Source: an uncultured Gammaproteobacteria bacterium (lineage in GTDB: Bacteria > Pseudomonadota > Gammaproteobacteria > Eutrophobiales > Eutrophobiaceae). Taken from it: a stretch of 64,000 nucleotides of DNA. The position numbers and the translations under genes were made by a program. The notes beneath the pieces were generated by a model that saw only the letters and a list, made by a program, of their open reading frames with translations, did not search any database and had not been told where the DNA came from. This document shows positions 46,427 to 57,652 of this stretch, piece by piece. Location of the stretch: positions 124,001-188,000 of the forward strand of contig CALKEZ010000005.1 of the NCBI GenBank assembly GCA_938084745.1, written 5' to 3'. The stretch's first letter is position 1. Each line of letters begins with the position of its first letter.

Positions 46427-47968
46427 ATGAGTAATTTATACGCTCTTTTTGAAGAACGATTCCCACAAGATCTCACACAATATTTTATCGAAACTAAAGC
46501 TGGAAAGCGCTACAGTTACAAAAACCTGGATGACATGACTTCTGCTATAGCTCATACCATGCAGAATGCAGGTGTTGGTCTCGGTGACCGGGTAATCATG
46601 CAAGTGCATAAATCTCCAGAAGCGGTTTTTTTATATCTTGCTTGCCTGAAGATTGGTGCTATAGCTGTTCCTTTAAATATTTCTTATACCGCGTCTGAAC
46701 TAACTTATTTTTTAGATGATATTGAACCGGTATTGGTTGTCTGTGATCCTGCTTCACCAATAATCAGCGAAAACCTTTTAGCGTCACATAGTAAAACAAG
46801 CTTATTAACATTGGATAATGAAGGCCATGGCTCGTTAATTGAGCAGCTAAATACCGGCACTAAAATTAGCTCTGTCGCAAATGTAGAAGCAGATGACATT
46901 GCTTGCATATTATATACAAGTGGCACGACAGGAAAACCCAAAGGTGCCATGATTACACATGGGAACCTCTCTTCGAATGCTTTAACGGTCCATCAAAGTT
47001 GGGGCTTTAATAAAGATGATATCTTATTGCATGCCTTACCCATATTTCATGTGCATGGCCTTTTTGTTGCGTTGAACTGTGTTTTACTAAGCGGCAATCC
47101 GATGATATTTTTATCTCATTTTGATGTTAATGATGTCGTTGCCTGCTTGCCAAAATCGACCGTCCTGATGGGTGTCCCTACTTTTTATACTCGTTTACTC
47201 GCACATTCGGAATTCAATAAGCAGTCACTCAAGAAGATGCGTCTGTTTATATCTGGATCCGCACCCTTATTAAAAGAAGTCTCCGATAAATTTTACGCGC
47301 AAACGGGTTATAGAATCCTGGAACGTTATGGCATGACTGAAACCGTCATGATCGCATCAAACCCGTTAAACGATAAACGGCTACCTGGAACTGTCGGACA
47401 AGCATTACCGGGTATTACCATCAGGATTACTGCTGATGACGGCAACAATCTAAATCACAATGAAACAGGCAATATCCAAGTCTCCGGCCCCAACGTATTC
47501 AAAGGCTACTGGCGTAAAGCGGATAAAACAAAAGAAGAGTTTACAGAAGATGGTTTTTTTAAAACGGGTGATGTCGGTTTTCTCGATGACCAGGGTTACT
47601 TGACCATAGTTGGTCGTTCAAAGGATCTTATTATTTCTGGCGGTTACAATGTTTATCCGAAAGAAATTGAAAAAATCATCAACGACTTAGATGAGATAAA
47701 TGAGTCGGCCGTTATTGGTGTGCCACACCCCGATTTTGGTGAAGCGGTCATCGCTATTATCGTTCTTGAAAAAAACAGCGAAGAAAGTATTGTGGAGTCG
47801 AATACAATCAGTTTTCTAAAACAGCACCTTGCCAGCTATAAATTACCAAAAAGAATTTTTGTTATAGATGAATTACCGCTTAACGTTATGGGTAAAGTTC
47901 AAAAAAATATTTTGCGTGAAAAGTATAAAAGTTTATTTGAAGAAACTGCTAATGCGCAATTAGCTTGA
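46427..47968 (+). CDS. Malonyl-CoA synthetase-like acyl-CoA ligase (MatB family)
   Basis: 513 residues of the AMP-forming ligase family: P-loop YTSGTTGKPKGAM near 163-175, ERYGMTET near 303, FFKTGDVGFLDDQGY, the hinge GRSKDLIISGGYNVYP, and the catalytic Lys in NVMGKVQKN. The stretch LPIFHVHGLFVALN and MGVPTFYTRLL is typical of MatB/ACSF3 malonyl-CoA synthetases. The likely reaction is malonate + CoA + ATP to malonyl-CoA, feeding fatty acid synthesis; a medium or long-chain substrate is the alternative. Confidence 0.8.
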   Translation: MSNLYALFEERFPQDLTQYFIETKAGKRYSYKNLDDMTSAIAHTMQNAGVGLGDRVIMQVHKSPEAVFLYLACLKIGAIAVPLNISYTASELTYFLDDIEPVLVVCDPASPIISENLLASHSKTSLLTLDNEGHGSLIEQLNTGTKISSVANVEADDIACILYTSGTTGKPKGAMITHGNLSSNALTVHQSWGFNKDDILLHALPIFHVHGLFVALNCVLLSGNPMIFLSHFDVNDVVACLPKSTVLMGVPTFYTRLLAHSEFNKQSLKKMRLFISGSAPLLKEVSDKFYAQTGYRILERYGMTETVMIASNPLNDKRLPGTVGQALPGITIRITADDGNNLNHNETGNIQVSGPNVFKGYWRKADKTKEEFTEDGFFKTGDVGFLDDQGYLTIVGRSKDLIISGGYNVYPKEIEKIINDLDEINESAVIGVPHPDFGEAVIAIIVLEKNSEESIVESNTISFLKQHLASYKLPKRIFVIDELPLNVMGKVQKNILREKYKSLFEETANAQLA

Positions 47969-47993
47969 ACGATGTTGAACCGGGCCAATGACC

Positions 47994-49868
47994 TTATTTG
48001 AATGCTTCGGCAATCTCATCAAGAATAGTGACATCGTCAATTGTCGCCGGAATATTATAGGTTTCACCGTCCGCAATTTTTTTCATCGTACCGCGCAATA
48101 TTTTTCCCGAGCGAGTCTTGGGCAATCGGTTTAATATAATGACTCTCTTGAAGGCAGCAACAGGTCCGATATTATTTCGTACTCGCGCTATCAATTCGTT
48201 AATAATCGTCTCGTGATTATTAGATACGCCACTATTTAATATAACCAGTCCAACCGGAACCTGCCCTTTTAATTCATCATTCGCACCTATCACAGCACAC
48301 TCGGCAACATCCGGATGTGCAGCCAGAACTTCTTCCATGGCACCTGTTGATAAACGATGTCCTGCTACATTAATCACATCACCCAGGCGGCTCATTACCC
48401 AGACATCACCGTCTTCATCAATATAACCCGCGTCCCAGGTTATATAATAGCCATCATAAACGGAAAGGTAAGCATCAATGTATCCTTGATCATTTTTCCA
48501 CAATGTCTGTAAACAACCCGGCGGTAAGGGTAACTTCAGGGCCATTTTTCCCATTTTACCTGCAGCTAAGGCATGTCCTTTTTCATCAAGCACCTGTAAA
48601 TTATAGCCAGGCATTGGCCTTGCAGCAGACCCATGCTTAACCGGAAATTTTTCAAGTCCGATACAATTAGCCGTTATCGCCCAGCCCGTTTCAGTTTGCC
48701 ACCAGTGGTCAATGACCGGAACATTTAGTTTAAGCTCAGCCCATTCTATCGTTGTAGGATCACATCGCTCACCGGCAAGAAACAATGATTGTAATGATGA
48801 CAGGTCATAGTTTTTAATTAATTTGCCGTCAGGATCATCACGCTTGATTGCCCTGAACGCGGTAGGAGCGGTAAACAGCAGATTCACTTTATGTTGTTCA
48901 ATCACTCGCCAAAAAGCACCTGCATCCGGTGTTCCAACGGGCTTACCTTCATAAAGTACCGAAGTACAACCATGTAAAAGCGGTGCATAGACAATATACG
49001 AATGACCTACAACCCAACCCACATCGGATGCACACCAATACACGTCACCCGGCTTGATATCATATATATTGCTCATGCTCCACTTTAACGCGACAGCATG
49101 GCCACCATTATCCCGCATGACCCCTTTAGGTGTGCCCGTCGTACCGGAAGTATAAAGAATGTATAAGGGATCCGTCGCTGCTAGTGAAACGCAGTCAACG
49201 GCTTTCGCAGCGGCACTAGCTTTTTGCCAGTCAACATCTCTCCCCTCAATCATCTGTGCTTTAGATTGAGGGCGCTGTAAAATAATACACGCATCAGGTT
49301 TGTGACTAGCAATTGCAATAGCTGCATCGAGTAGCGGTTTATACTCAATTACACGATTGATCTCGATACCACAGGAAGCAGAAACGATTACTTTAGGTTG
49401 AGCATCATTGATACGCGTGGCCAATTCATTCGAGGCAAAACCACCAAACACAACTGAATGAATAGCGCCGATACGGGCACAGGCCAACATGGCAATCACC
49501 GCTTCTGGTACCATTGGCATATAAATGATCACCGTATCGCCCTTGACTACACCCTGATCGTTTAATACCCCGGCAAAGATAGCAGTAAGATCGCGTAATT
49601 CTCTATAGGTGAATCGCTTTATAGTTTCGGTAACAGGACTGTCATAGATAAGTGCAACTTGATCAGCACGCCCATTTTCAACATGTCGATCAAGGGCATT
49701 AAAGCAGGTATTTAATTTTCCATCGGGATACCATTTATAAAATGGCGGGTTTTCATTATCAAGCACCCGGGTGAAGGGCTTGTCCCAGACGATATCCATT
49801 GCCACATCAGACCAAAAAGCTTCCGGATGTTCCAATGACCGTTGATACGTTTCTAGATAATCAGACAT
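47994..49868 (-). CDS. prpE: Propionyl-CoA synthetase
   Basis: About 624 residues, AMP-forming acyl-CoA synthetase of the acetate/propionate group. It has the N-terminal cap (ETYQRSLEHPEAFWSD), P-loop YTSGTTGTPKGVMRD near 245-260, WWQTETGWAI, GDVINVAGHRLSTG, and the catalytic Lys in KTRSGKILRGTMK. The N-terminus and length favour PrpE over AcsA, and prpB/prpC lie upstream on the same strand. The ATG at 49868 is chosen over an upstream TTG. Confidence 0.87.
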   Translation of the reverse strand: MSDYLETYQRSLEHPEAFWSDVAMDIVWDKPFTRVLDNENPPFYKWYPDGKLNTCFNALDRHVENGRADQVALIYDSPVTETIKRFTYRELRDLTAIFAGVLNDQGVVKGDTVIIYMPMVPEAVIAMLACARIGAIHSVVFGGFASNELATRINDAQPKVIVSASCGIEINRVIEYKPLLDAAIAIASHKPDACIILQRPQSKAQMIEGRDVDWQKASAAAKAVDCVSLAATDPLYILYTSGTTGTPKGVMRDNGGHAVALKWSMSNIYDIKPGDVYWCASDVGWVVGHSYIVYAPLLHGCTSVLYEGKPVGTPDAGAFWRVIEQHKVNLLFTAPTAFRAIKRDDPDGKLIKNYDLSSLQSLFLAGERCDPTTIEWAELKLNVPVIDHWWQTETGWAITANCIGLEKFPVKHGSAARPMPGYNLQVLDEKGHALAAGKMGKMALKLPLPPGCLQTLWKNDQGYIDAYLSVYDGYYITWDAGYIDEDGDVWVMSRLGDVINVAGHRLSTGAMEEVLAAHPDVAECAVIGANDELKGQVPVGLVILNSGVSNNHETIINELIARVRNNIGPVAAFKRVIILNRLPKTRSGKILRGTMKKIADGETYNIPATIDDVTILDEIAEAFK

Positions 49869-50014
49869 GATACTCAAACACTGTTTATTCTAATTTTATG
49901 AAACAAACTAATTCATTTCGGCTTGTGAAACAATACAATTACAGCAAGAAATAGTATTCGGTACACGATTATGACCATAGCGCGAGGTATCAATAAATCA
50001 CCTCGGGTAATAAT

Positions 50015-52414
50015 CTACACTTGAGCCTTAACACCCGCTATATATAGCCAGGTATCAATCACTGTATCAGGATTAAGTGAAATACTTTCTATACCTTCAT
50101 CCACCAACCATTTGGCAAGATCAGGATGATCAGACGGCCCCTGACCACAAATACCTACATACTTGCCCGCTTTCTTACAGGCCTGTATGGCACGACTCAG
50201 CATGAACTTAACGGCCTCATCACGTTCATCAAACAGATCCGAAACCAATCCTGAATCTCGATCCAGTGCCAGAGTTAACTGGGTCATGTCATTCGAACCA
50301 ATCGAAAATCCATCAAAGTATTCAAGGAACTGATCGGCCAAAATTGCATTACTGGGTACCTCGCACATCATGATCAATTTTAATCCATCTTTACCTCTGG
50401 CCAAACCATATTTGGCTAGAAGCGCGACGACATCTTTCGCCTGTCCCAATGTTCGCACGAAAGGTACCATTACCCAGATATTTGCCAGCCCCATTTCTTC
50501 ACGGACATAACGTAATGCCCGACATTCGAGCTCAAAACAGGCTTCAAACTCATCGGACAAATAGCGAGAGGTACCACGGTAGCCAATCATCGGATTTTCC
50601 TCTTTGGGTTCGTAACGATCACCACCAAGTAAATTTGCATATTCATTGGATTTGAAATCCGACAAACGCACAATCACAGGGCTTGGGGCAAAAGCTGCTC
50701 CCAATGTGGAAATACCTTCTGCCAGATTCTTCACATAAAAGTCTATTGGATCCGCATACGCCCTGATGCGTTCATCGATAATCGTTTTTATCTCTTCTTC
50801 TTGATCTGCATACTCAAGTAACGCACGTGGATGTATACCAATCTTGTTGTTAATAATAAATTCGAGGCGTGCAAGTCCAACGCCGGAATTTGGAATAGAC
50901 GCGAATGACATAGCCTTACCGGGGTTACCCACATTCATCATGATTTTCACCGGTGCTGGTGGCATATTATTCAGTTCTGCGCGGTTAACTTTAAAATTCA
51001 ACAAGCCTTCATAAACGTGGCCGTTCTCGCCTTCTGAACAAACCACAGTAACCAGGTCGCCATACTTAATCTGCTTCGTTGCATCACCACAGCCAACGAC
51101 AGCGGGAACGCCTAATTCTCGTGCAATAATGGCGGCATGACAGGTTCGTCCACCACGATTAGTCACTATTGCTGATGCGCGTTTCATAATCGGTTCCCAA
51201 TCAGGATCGGTCATCTCAGTAACCAGAACATCACCGTCTTGTAAATCATCCATATCTTCCAGCTTTTCGATAACTCTGGCTTTGCCAGCACCTATCTTCT
51301 GACCTATCGCAGCACCGCTGATGATTAATTTACCTTTTTCGTTTAACTGATAGCGCTCAATAACATTTGTATTTTCACGACTCTGTACTGTTTCGGGTCG
51401 TGCCTGAACGATATAAATCTTTCCATTTACACCATCCAATGCCCATTCAATATCCATTGGGCGTTTATAATGTTGTTCTACAATTACAGCCTGACGTGCA
51501 AGGTCTTCCAATTGCGCATCAGTAAGACAAAAAACGGTTGATTCTTCGGGTGATACATTAACTGTTTTTACTAAATCAGCGGAGTCCGGATCCTCGTTAT
51601 AAATCATCTTAATCGCTTTGCTACCAATACTACGGCTGATGACAGCAGGCTTACCTGTTGCTAATGATTTTTTGTAAACATAATACTCATCAGGGTTTAC
51701 TGAACCTTGAACGACGGTCTCACCCAATCCATAGCTACCCGTAATAAATACAACTTCTTCAAAACCGGACTCGGTATCCAGCGTAAACATGACACCACTG
51801 ACACCGATATCACTACGTACCATCTGTTGTAGTCCGGCTGACAAGGCGACCTCTTCATGTGCAAAATTTTTGTGTACTCGATAAGCAATGGCACGGTCGT
51901 TATATAAGGAAGAAAACACTTCTTTAACTTTTAATAAAACGTCATCAATACCACGCACATTAAGAAATGTTTCCTGCTGTCCGGCAAAAGAAGCATCCGG
52001 CAGGTCTTCAGCCGTCGCAGACGAGCGAACTGCAATAGACATATCTTTATTATCAGTACCGCACATTGATTGGTATGCATCAATTATTGATTGTTCGAGT
52101 TCAGCCTGAAATGGTGCCTCAATCATCCACAAGCGGATTTCTTTACCTGCCGTGGTTAATTGTTTGACATCATTCACATCCAGGCCCTTGAGTCTTGTCT
52201 CTATACGTTCGCGTAACTGATTATGGTCAAGGTAATCCCAGAATGCTTTGGCAGTCGTCGCATAGCCATCCGGTACGCTGACACCAGCACCAGCCAGATT
52301 ACTAATCATTTCGCCTAGAGAGGCATTTTTACCACCGACAAGGACCACATCATTCATGCTCAATTCGCGTAGCGGCATGATATATTGATTTGAAATCTGT
52401 TTATTCATAGACAT
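50015..52414 (-). CDS. ppsA: Phosphoenolpyruvate synthase
   Basis: 799 residues, normal length. The N-terminal ATP-grasp domain ([26 protein letters not shown]) is followed by the swivelling phosphohistidine domain with [17 protein letters not shown] near 420, and the PEP-binding C-terminal barrel ending with [15 protein letters not shown] and its catalytic Cys. It converts pyruvate and ATP to PEP, AMP and phosphate for gluconeogenesis. It follows its regulator ppsR by 33 bases on the same strand. Confidence 0.96.
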   Translation of the reverse strand: MSMNKQISNQYIMPLRELSMNDVVLVGGKNASLGEMISNLAGAGVSVPDGYATTAKAFWDYLDHNQLRERIETRLKGLDVNDVKQLTTAGKEIRLWMIEAPFQAELEQSIIDAYQSMCGTDNKDMSIAVRSSATAEDLPDASFAGQQETFLNVRGIDDVLLKVKEVFSSLYNDRAIAYRVHKNFAHEEVALSAGLQQMVRSDIGVSGVMFTLDTESGFEEVVFITGSYGLGETVVQGSVNPDEYYVYKKSLATGKPAVISRSIGSKAIKMIYNEDPDSADLVKTVNVSPEESTVFCLTDAQLEDLARQAVIVEQHYKRPMDIEWALDGVNGKIYIVQARPETVQSRENTNVIERYQLNEKGKLIISGAAIGQKIGAGKARVIEKLEDMDDLQDGDVLVTEMTDPDWEPIMKRASAIVTNRGGRTCHAAIIARELGVPAVVGCGDATKQIKYGDLVTVVCSEGENGHVYEGLLNFKVNRAELNNMPPAPVKIMMNVGNPGKAMSFASIPNSGVGLARLEFIINNKIGIHPRALLEYADQEEEIKTIIDERIRAYADPIDFYVKNLAEGISTLGAAFAPSPVIVRLSDFKSNEYANLLGGDRYEPKEENPMIGYRGTSRYLSDEFEACFELECRALRYVREEMGLANIWVMVPFVRTLGQAKDVVALLAKYGLARGKDGLKLIMMCEVPSNAILADQFLEYFDGFSIGSNDMTQLTLALDRDSGLVSDLFDERDEAVKFMLSRAIQACKKAGKYVGICGQGPSDHPDLAKWLVDEGIESISLNPDTVIDTWLYIAGVKAQV

Positions 52415-52447
52415 AGTTACTCTGCTAAATATTTAAAGATAAATTCG

Positions 52448-53278
52448 CTATTTATTTTTTAATAGTTCTTTTTCTTTCACGATATTAACAGCGAGCTCTT
52501 CGATAGACATCGCTGTTGAATCAAGAATAAAAATACCCGCTTTTTCCATCATCGTTTCAGCACGTTTAACTTCATACTGACATTTTTTCAATGTGGCATA
52601 AATTGTATTAGGACGACGCTGCTGACGAATAGCACTAAGTTGATCCGCACGTATCGTCAAACCAACAACCTTGTCTACGTAAGGCAATAGAAAATGTGGT
52701 AACTCATCGGTCTCAAGATCATCGTCCGTCAGGGGATAATTGGCCGCCTTGATTGAAAAATTCATTGCCAGATAAAGACAGGTTGGAGTCTTGGCCGAAC
52801 GCGACACCCCTAACAAAATAATATCGGCTTTACTAAACAGATTTGTCCTGATGCCATCATCATTTTTCAGCGTAAAATCGATAGCATCCATCTGATTCTT
52901 ATAATCTTCATTACCAAATTCTTCATGTGCCTTACCAATAGTATGCGATGACTTGACCTGCAAGCTTTTTTCCAATGGTTCAATAAAGGCATTAAAGAGA
53001 CTAATTACACAGGCGTCGGTGGCTGAAATAAACGCCTGTATCTCATCATTAACCAAAGTGCTGAAGACAATAGGTTGTTGTCCTGTTGTCTCTGCATTCC
53101 TGTTTATTTCACTCGCGACGAAATGAGCTTCGATTTCTGTACTGACAAAAGCGTAGGTTTTGTCAGTAAACTCAATCCCGTCGAACTGAGATAGCAATGA
53201 TTGTCCGAGAGATTCTGCCGTCTTGCCTGTTCTATCAGACACGTAAAATACCGAACGTTTTTGTGACTTAATGTTCAT
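52448..53278 (-). CDS. ppsR: PEP synthase regulatory kinase/pyrophosphorylase
   Basis: 276 residues of the DUF299/kinase-PPPase family. The P-loop-like GVSRSAKTPTCLYLA lies near 154-168, with FYVSDRTGKTAESLG at the start and VGLTIRADQLSAIRQQR later. It uses ADP to phosphorylate a Thr next to the active His of PpsA, inactivating it, and reverses this with phosphate. It is read in the same direction as ppsA, whereas the two are usually divergent in Pseudomonas and E. coli, as I recall. Confidence 0.93.
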   Translation of the reverse strand: MNIKSQKRSVFYVSDRTGKTAESLGQSLLSQFDGIEFTDKTYAFVSTEIEAHFVASEINRNAETTGQQPIVFSTLVNDEIQAFISATDACVISLFNAFIEPLEKSLQVKSSHTIGKAHEEFGNEDYKNQMDAIDFTLKNDDGIRTNLFSKADIILLGVSRSAKTPTCLYLAMNFSIKAANYPLTDDDLETDELPHFLLPYVDKVVGLTIRADQLSAIRQQRRPNTIYATLKKCQYEVKRAETMMEKAGIFILDSTAMSIEELAVNIVKEKELLKNK

Positions 53279-53316
53279 TTTCTATCGGGTATTTTATTAC
53301 AGAAAATAATTGAGTA

Positions 53317-53355
53317 TAAAAACAAAGGCCACCATTATCGAAATTCTGGTGGCCT
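53317..53355 (-). terminator. Rho-independent terminator after prpC
   Basis: Arms AGGCCACCA and TGGTGGCCT (9 bp) lead, reading leftward, into TTTGTTTTTA. It separates the gntR-prpB-prpC unit from the ppsR-ppsA genes downstream on the same strand. Confidence 0.88.
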
Positions 53356-53402
53356 GTATTATTTATAGTCTTAAACACTTATTAAGGATTAAGTTAATTC
53401 TT

Positions 53403-54557
53403 TTATTTACGTTTACTGATGGGCACAAACTTTTGATTTTCCGGGCCAACATAATTTGCACTCGGCCGTATAATCTTCCCATCTTCACGTTGTTCAATCA
53501 CATGTGCAGCCCAACCGGATGTGCGTGCAATAACAAACAAGGGCGTAAACATAGCCGTCGGCACATTCATCAATGAATATGAGACCGCTGAATACCAATC
53601 AAGATTAGGAAACATTTTCTTCTCTGCCCACATCACTTTTTCAAGTCGTTCTGCAATTTTGAACATTTTCAGGTTCTTGGCTTCTGTGCCCAAACGCTTG
53701 GCAACGTCACGTATCATTTTATTACGCGGATCACCCGTAGTATAAACGGGGTGTCCAAAACCGATCACGATTTCCTTGCGTGCCATACGTTCTTTAATAT
53801 CGGCTTCTGCTTCATCCGGATTTGAATAGCGCTGCTGTATATCAAACGCAACTTCATTCGCGCCACCATGTTTTGGCCCGCGCAAAGCGCCAATAGCACC
53901 AGTGATACTGGAAAACATATCAGAACCGGTGCCGGCAATCACTCGACCGGTAAATGTCGACGCGTTGTACTCATGTTCTGCATACAGGTTTAATGATGTA
54001 TGCATTGCTCTGACCCATGACGCCGAAGGTTTCTCGCCATGTAAAAGATGTAAAAAATGTCCGCCGATAGAATCATCTTCTGTCTCAACGTCTATACGTT
54101 TACCATTTACTGCATAGTGATACCAATAGAGCAACATGGAACCAAAACAGGCCATTAATTTATCGGCGATATCGCGCGCACCGGCAGAGTTATGATCATC
54201 TTTTTCTGGCATAACGGCACCCAATACTGAACAGCCGGTTCGTAATACATCCATCGGATGCGCAGATGGCGACAGTTGTTCCAAAGAATTCTTTACTGGC
54301 ATAGGTAAACCACGCAAAGATTGCAGTTTACTTTTATACGCATTTAATTCAGATATTGTTGGCAATTTTCCATGCACCAGCAAGTATGCAATTTCCTCAA
54401 ATTCACAAGTATCTGCAATATCAAGAATATCGTAGCCTCGGTAATGGAGATCATTCCCCGTTAAACCAACCGTACATAAAGCGGTGTTGCCGGCTGCTGT
54501 ACCACTTAATGCAACCGATTTTTTTGGTTTCGGTTTTTGTATTGTTTTCTCAGTCAT
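53403..54557 (-). CDS. prpC: 2-methylcitrate synthase
   Basis: 384 residues, citrate synthase family, short PrpC type. It starts with the PrpC-like [17 protein letters not shown], has the catalytic His in [25 protein letters not shown], and the signature [14 protein letters not shown] near 260. It condenses propionyl-CoA with oxaloacetate. The start overlaps prpB by four bases and has a GGAG ribosome site. Context rather than motif alone separates it from citrate synthase GltA. Confidence 0.95.
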   Translation of the reverse strand: MTEKTIQKPKPKKSVALSGTAAGNTALCTVGLTGNDLHYRGYDILDIADTCEFEEIAYLLVHGKLPTISELNAYKSKLQSLRGLPMPVKNSLEQLSPSAHPMDVLRTGCSVLGAVMPEKDDHNSAGARDIADKLMACFGSMLLYWYHYAVNGKRIDVETEDDSIGGHFLHLLHGEKPSASWVRAMHTSLNLYAEHEYNASTFTGRVIAGTGSDMFSSITGAIGALRGPKHGGANEVAFDIQQRYSNPDEAEADIKERMARKEIVIGFGHPVYTTGDPRNKMIRDVAKRLGTEAKNLKMFKIAERLEKVMWAEKKMFPNLDWYSAVSYSLMNVPTAMFTPLFVIARTSGWAAHVIEQREDGKIIRPSANYVGPENQKFVPISKRK

Positions 54558-55444
54558 GGATTGTCTCCTGAAAATAATTCATCCAGTTTTTGTTCATAAT
54601 CGTGATAGGCAAGATAGTCGTAGAGCTCTGCTCGACTTTGCATCATATCGACTACATTTTTTTGAGTGCCTTCTTCGCGCAGACTTGAATATACTTTCAA
54701 TGCTGCGGCATTCATTGCGCGAAAAGCAGATAAGGGATACAGCGCCATACTGATACCTACCGAACCTAGCTCTTCTGTAGTAAATAAAGGTGTGGAACCA
54801 AACTCGGTAATATTCGCTAGCACCGGTACGCCGACTGCATCAACAAATTTTTGATACATGGCTAATTCTGTCATTGCCTCCGGGAAAATCATGTCCGCAC
54901 CCGCCTCAACACAGGCACAGGCCCGGTCAATTGCAGCATCAAGACCTTCCACTGCCAGGGCATCTGTTCTGGCCATGATAACGAAATCCGGATCTGTTTT
55001 TGCGTCAACAGCGGCTTTTATTCGATCGACCATTTCGGCTTGTGAAACAACTGCTTTATTGGGTCGATGACCACAACGTTTTTGCTGTACCTGGTCTTCA
55101 ATATGTACAGCACCCGCGCCAGCTTTGATCATGGAACGAATCGTTCTGGCAATATTAAATGCCCCACCCCACCCGGTATCAATATCAACTAACACAGGCA
55201 GTTCAGTCACATCCGTAATGCGGCGCAAATCAATCAAAACATCTTCCAATGTCGTGATACCCAGATCAGGAATCCCACATGATCCGGCAGCTACACCACC
55301 GCCTGAAATATACAATGCTCTAAACCCGGTAGCATCTGCCAGACGGGCATGATACGCATTAATTGCCCCGACAACTTGTAACGGCTTTTCTTCTTCAACA
55401 GCGAGCCGAAAACGAGCTCCTGGTGATACCAATTTATTACTCAT
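54554..55444 (-). CDS. prpB: 2-methylisocitrate lyase
   Basis: 296 residues of the PEP mutase/isocitrate lyase family. The family signature KRCGHRPNK with catalytic Cys lies near 123-131, [11 protein letters not shown] near 87 binds Mg2+, and [11 protein letters not shown] follows. It cleaves 2-methylisocitrate to pyruvate and succinate. It is 20 bases after gntR and coupled to prpC. The genes for the intermediate dehydration steps (prpD or acnD/prpF) are not in this window. Confidence 0.95.
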   Translation of the reverse strand: MSNKLVSPGARFRLAVEEEKPLQVVGAINAYHARLADATGFRALYISGGGVAAGSCGIPDLGITTLEDVLIDLRRITDVTELPVLVDIDTGWGGAFNIARTIRSMIKAGAGAVHIEDQVQQKRCGHRPNKAVVSQAEMVDRIKAAVDAKTDPDFVIMARTDALAVEGLDAAIDRACACVEAGADMIFPEAMTELAMYQKFVDAVGVPVLANITEFGSTPLFTTEELGSVGISMALYPLSAFRAMNAAALKVYSSLREEGTQKNVVDMMQSRAELYDYLAYHDYEQKLDELFSGDNP

Positions 55445-55464
55445 TAAAGTATTTTCCTGTTTGA

Positions 55465-56154
55465 CTAGTCTGTTATAGCGAGATGTTCATCAAGCATTTT
55501 CTCGACATTCCTACGAGAGCTACTGATATGCCGAGTCATTAGAAACTGTGCTAACTCACCATCTCGTTGTCGAATAGCATCGACGATTTGCTCGTGCTCA
55601 ACAAAAGCTCGTGGAACGCGTTTACTGACCATTCCAAATTGATATCGATAAAGACGAATCAAGTGGTAGAGATCATTTGAAAACATGTCGATCAAATGAG
55701 AATTTTTGCTGCCCTTAATAATTCGAAAATGAAAATCCATATCACCTTCTTTTTGATAGTAACTTTGATCTTGTTTAATTTGTTGTTTATGTTTTTCTAG
55801 TAAGGCATCAAGTTCAAAAATATCCTTATCACTCATCTTTTCTGCAGCCAATCGTGCGGCCAGCCCCTCTAAAGATTCACGAATAAGATAGATTTCGACC
55901 AGGTGTTCGCGGGTTAGCGTAACGACACGTGCGCCTACATTCGGCGTCCGTTCGATTAAGTTACATGCTTCCAAACGGCTGAGTGCTTCGCGTAAGGGAC
56001 CGCGACTAATACCAAACTCACTTGCGAGGGCTGGTTCACTGATTTTGGAGCCGGCTGGAATAACGCCTTCTACAATCGCATTTTGAAGTTTATTACATAC
56101 TTTATCGGCGATGGTAGAGATAACCATGGGTTCATTTTCTTGCGTATCAGACAC
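55465..56154 (-). CDS. GntR-family regulator, FadR/FCD subfamily
   Basis: 229 residues. The N-terminal winged helix ([28 protein letters not shown], near 37-64) is followed by an all-helical FCD ligand-binding domain ([21 protein letters not shown] onward). It is the first gene before prpB-prpC and very likely controls them in response to a propionate-derived metabolite such as 2-methylcitrate. Two palindromes upstream fit as its operators, which implies autoregulation. Confidence 0.92.
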   Translation of the reverse strand: MSDTQENEPMVISTIADKVCNKLQNAIVEGVIPAGSKISEPALASEFGISRGPLREALSRLEACNLIERTPNVGARVVTLTREHLVEIYLIRESLEGLAARLAAEKMSDKDIFELDALLEKHKQQIKQDQSYYQKEGDMDFHFRIIKGSKNSHLIDMFSNDLYHLIRLYRYQFGMVSKRVPRAFVEHEQIVDAIRQRDGELAQFLMTRHISSSRRNVEKMLDEHLAITD

Positions 56155-56168
56155 TGATTTCCAATCTC

Positions 56169-56184
56169 ATATTGTTGACAATAT
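56169..56184. promoter_or_regulatory. Palindromic operator 1 for the GntR regulator
   Basis: ATATTGTTGACAATAT, an imperfect palindrome with seven-base arms (only the central T/G pair breaks symmetry). It lies 15 bases upstream of the gntR start. It shares the core ATATTGTYRACAATA with a second site 62 bases away, centre to centre. Confidence 0.65.
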
Positions 56185-56231
56185 TACTATTTATTCAGTT
56201 TTAACTGCTTCATTTTAACATTTAATATCAA

Positions 56232-56245
56232 TATTGTCGACAATA
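56232..56245. promoter_or_regulatory. Palindromic operator 2 for the GntR regulator
   Basis: TATTGTCGACAATA, a perfect 14-base palindrome, 26 bases inside the gap after the atoE stop. It matches operator 1 except at the two central positions. The pair suggests binding by two dimers over the gntR-prpB-prpC promoter. Confidence 0.65.
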
Positions 56246-56270
56246 CACTGCCATGACCCAATTAAACATC

Positions 56271-57599
56271 CTAAAACAAAAACAACATCCCCAGTCCCAT
56301 CACCACGCCAGACCATAACAATACTACGGTGCAATAACCCATAATATCCTTGATCCCTAAACCGGCTATGCCTAATAACGGCAATGCCCAGAAGGGTTGA
56401 ACCATATTCGTCCAGGCATCGCCGAAAGCCACAGCCATGGCAGCATGGTTCAATGGCACACCTAGTGATTCTGCAGCAGGCATGACTATGGGTGCTTGTA
56501 CGGCCCATTGACCACCACCGGAAGGCACAAAAAAATTGACTATACCTGCACTCAAAAAGGTAAAGAGACAGAATGTATCTGCTGTAGATATATCAACAAA
56601 CCATTCACTGATAGAAACCGCTAAACCAGAGTTCACCATCATACCCATAATCCCGGCATACAAGGGAAACTGCAGAACAATACCGGAAGTACTCCGAATC
56701 GCATTGTCAAGGGCACCTAAATAATTGGCAGGCGTTTTCTGTAATAAAAGACCTAACACTAAAAAGATCAGATTAAGGCTATTAAGACCAAGTTTACCCC
56801 CTGCCATAAAGTAACCCACCAGATAATAAAGCCCCATGCCACCGAGTAATAACGATAAGACCATACTGTTTTCCAGCTTTTCGGCTGGCGTCATGTTGCC
56901 AGATAGCAATGGTTTCACTTTCACTTCTATTTTTGCAGCAGCATGAATTTCAGTCACATCAGCAGCAGCGGGCATCATCAATCGGAACACAATAGGAACC
57001 GTCAGTAATAACAAAGCACTTATCATCAGCACTGGCGTACTAAAGATGGTCTCACTAACTGGAATCGTCCGTCCTCCCATCAATTCAGCCAGAGTATCGC
57101 CATCTGCAACTGCAATCTTTAGCGGGATTGTGCCAGACAGTCCTGCATGCCAAATCAGCATCCCGGAATAGGCTGCTGCCACCAACAACGGGTAATGCAC
57201 TCCTTTAACTCGCTGGGCCAGTTCTCTGGCGAATAAGCCACTGGCGATCAAACCAAAGCCCCAATTTATCCAGCCACAAATTAAAGCGATAACGGTCATC
57301 AACACTATCGCTTGTCCTGGCGTACTGGCTAATCCGCCAATGAAACGCAAGCCGCGTTTAACCAGAGCAGTCTGTGCCAATACATGCCCCGTCACCAACG
57401 TGAGTAACGCTTGCATCGAGAACGTCAATAAATTCCAGACACCATCGCCCCAAAACCCAACCATCTGATTCGGAGAATTTTGCTCTACAGCAACACCACC
57501 GATTAATACGACGAAAGTGAGAATTATCGCGAATAAAAATGCGTCGGGTAACCAACGCTGCATGATACGGGTAAAGAAATTAGCCAATGATTGAATCAT
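56271..57599 (-). CDS. atoE: Short-chain fatty acid transporter (AtoE family)
   Basis: 442 residues with about ten or more membrane segments, matching the SCFA transporter family (PF02667): start QSLANFFTRIMQRWLPDAFLFA, YSGMLIWHAGLSGTIPLK, and FFVPSGGGQWAVQAPIVMPA near 365-385, ending DIMGYCTVVLLWSG. It imports butyrate, acetoacetate or similar acids. A strong AGGGGGG ribosome site precedes the ATG. It lies upstream of gntR-prpB-prpC in the same direction, which makes propionate a possible substrate too. Confidence 0.9.
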   Translation of the reverse strand: MIQSLANFFTRIMQRWLPDAFLFAIILTFVVLIGGVAVEQNSPNQMVGFWGDGVWNLLTFSMQALLTLVTGHVLAQTALVKRGLRFIGGLASTPGQAIVLMTVIALICGWINWGFGLIASGLFARELAQRVKGVHYPLLVAAAYSGMLIWHAGLSGTIPLKIAVADGDTLAELMGGRTIPVSETIFSTPVLMISALLLLTVPIVFRLMMPAAADVTEIHAAAKIEVKVKPLLSGNMTPAEKLENSMVLSLLLGGMGLYYLVGYFMAGGKLGLNSLNLIFLVLGLLLQKTPANYLGALDNAIRSTSGIVLQFPLYAGIMGMMVNSGLAVSISEWFVDISTADTFCLFTFLSAGIVNFFVPSGGGQWAVQAPIVMPAAESLGVPLNHAAMAVAFGDAWTNMVQPFWALPLLGIAGLGIKDIMGYCTVVLLWSGVVMGLGMLFLF

Positions 57600-57652
57600 G
57601 GCATCCCCCCTAAGGATGGAAAGTATTTTGGGTTTCTGTTTTATATGACTTT

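Noticed and set aside
49982-50003. CGAGGT/ACCTCG hairpin before prpE
   Set aside because: Six base pairs and no T tract; too weak to call a terminator.
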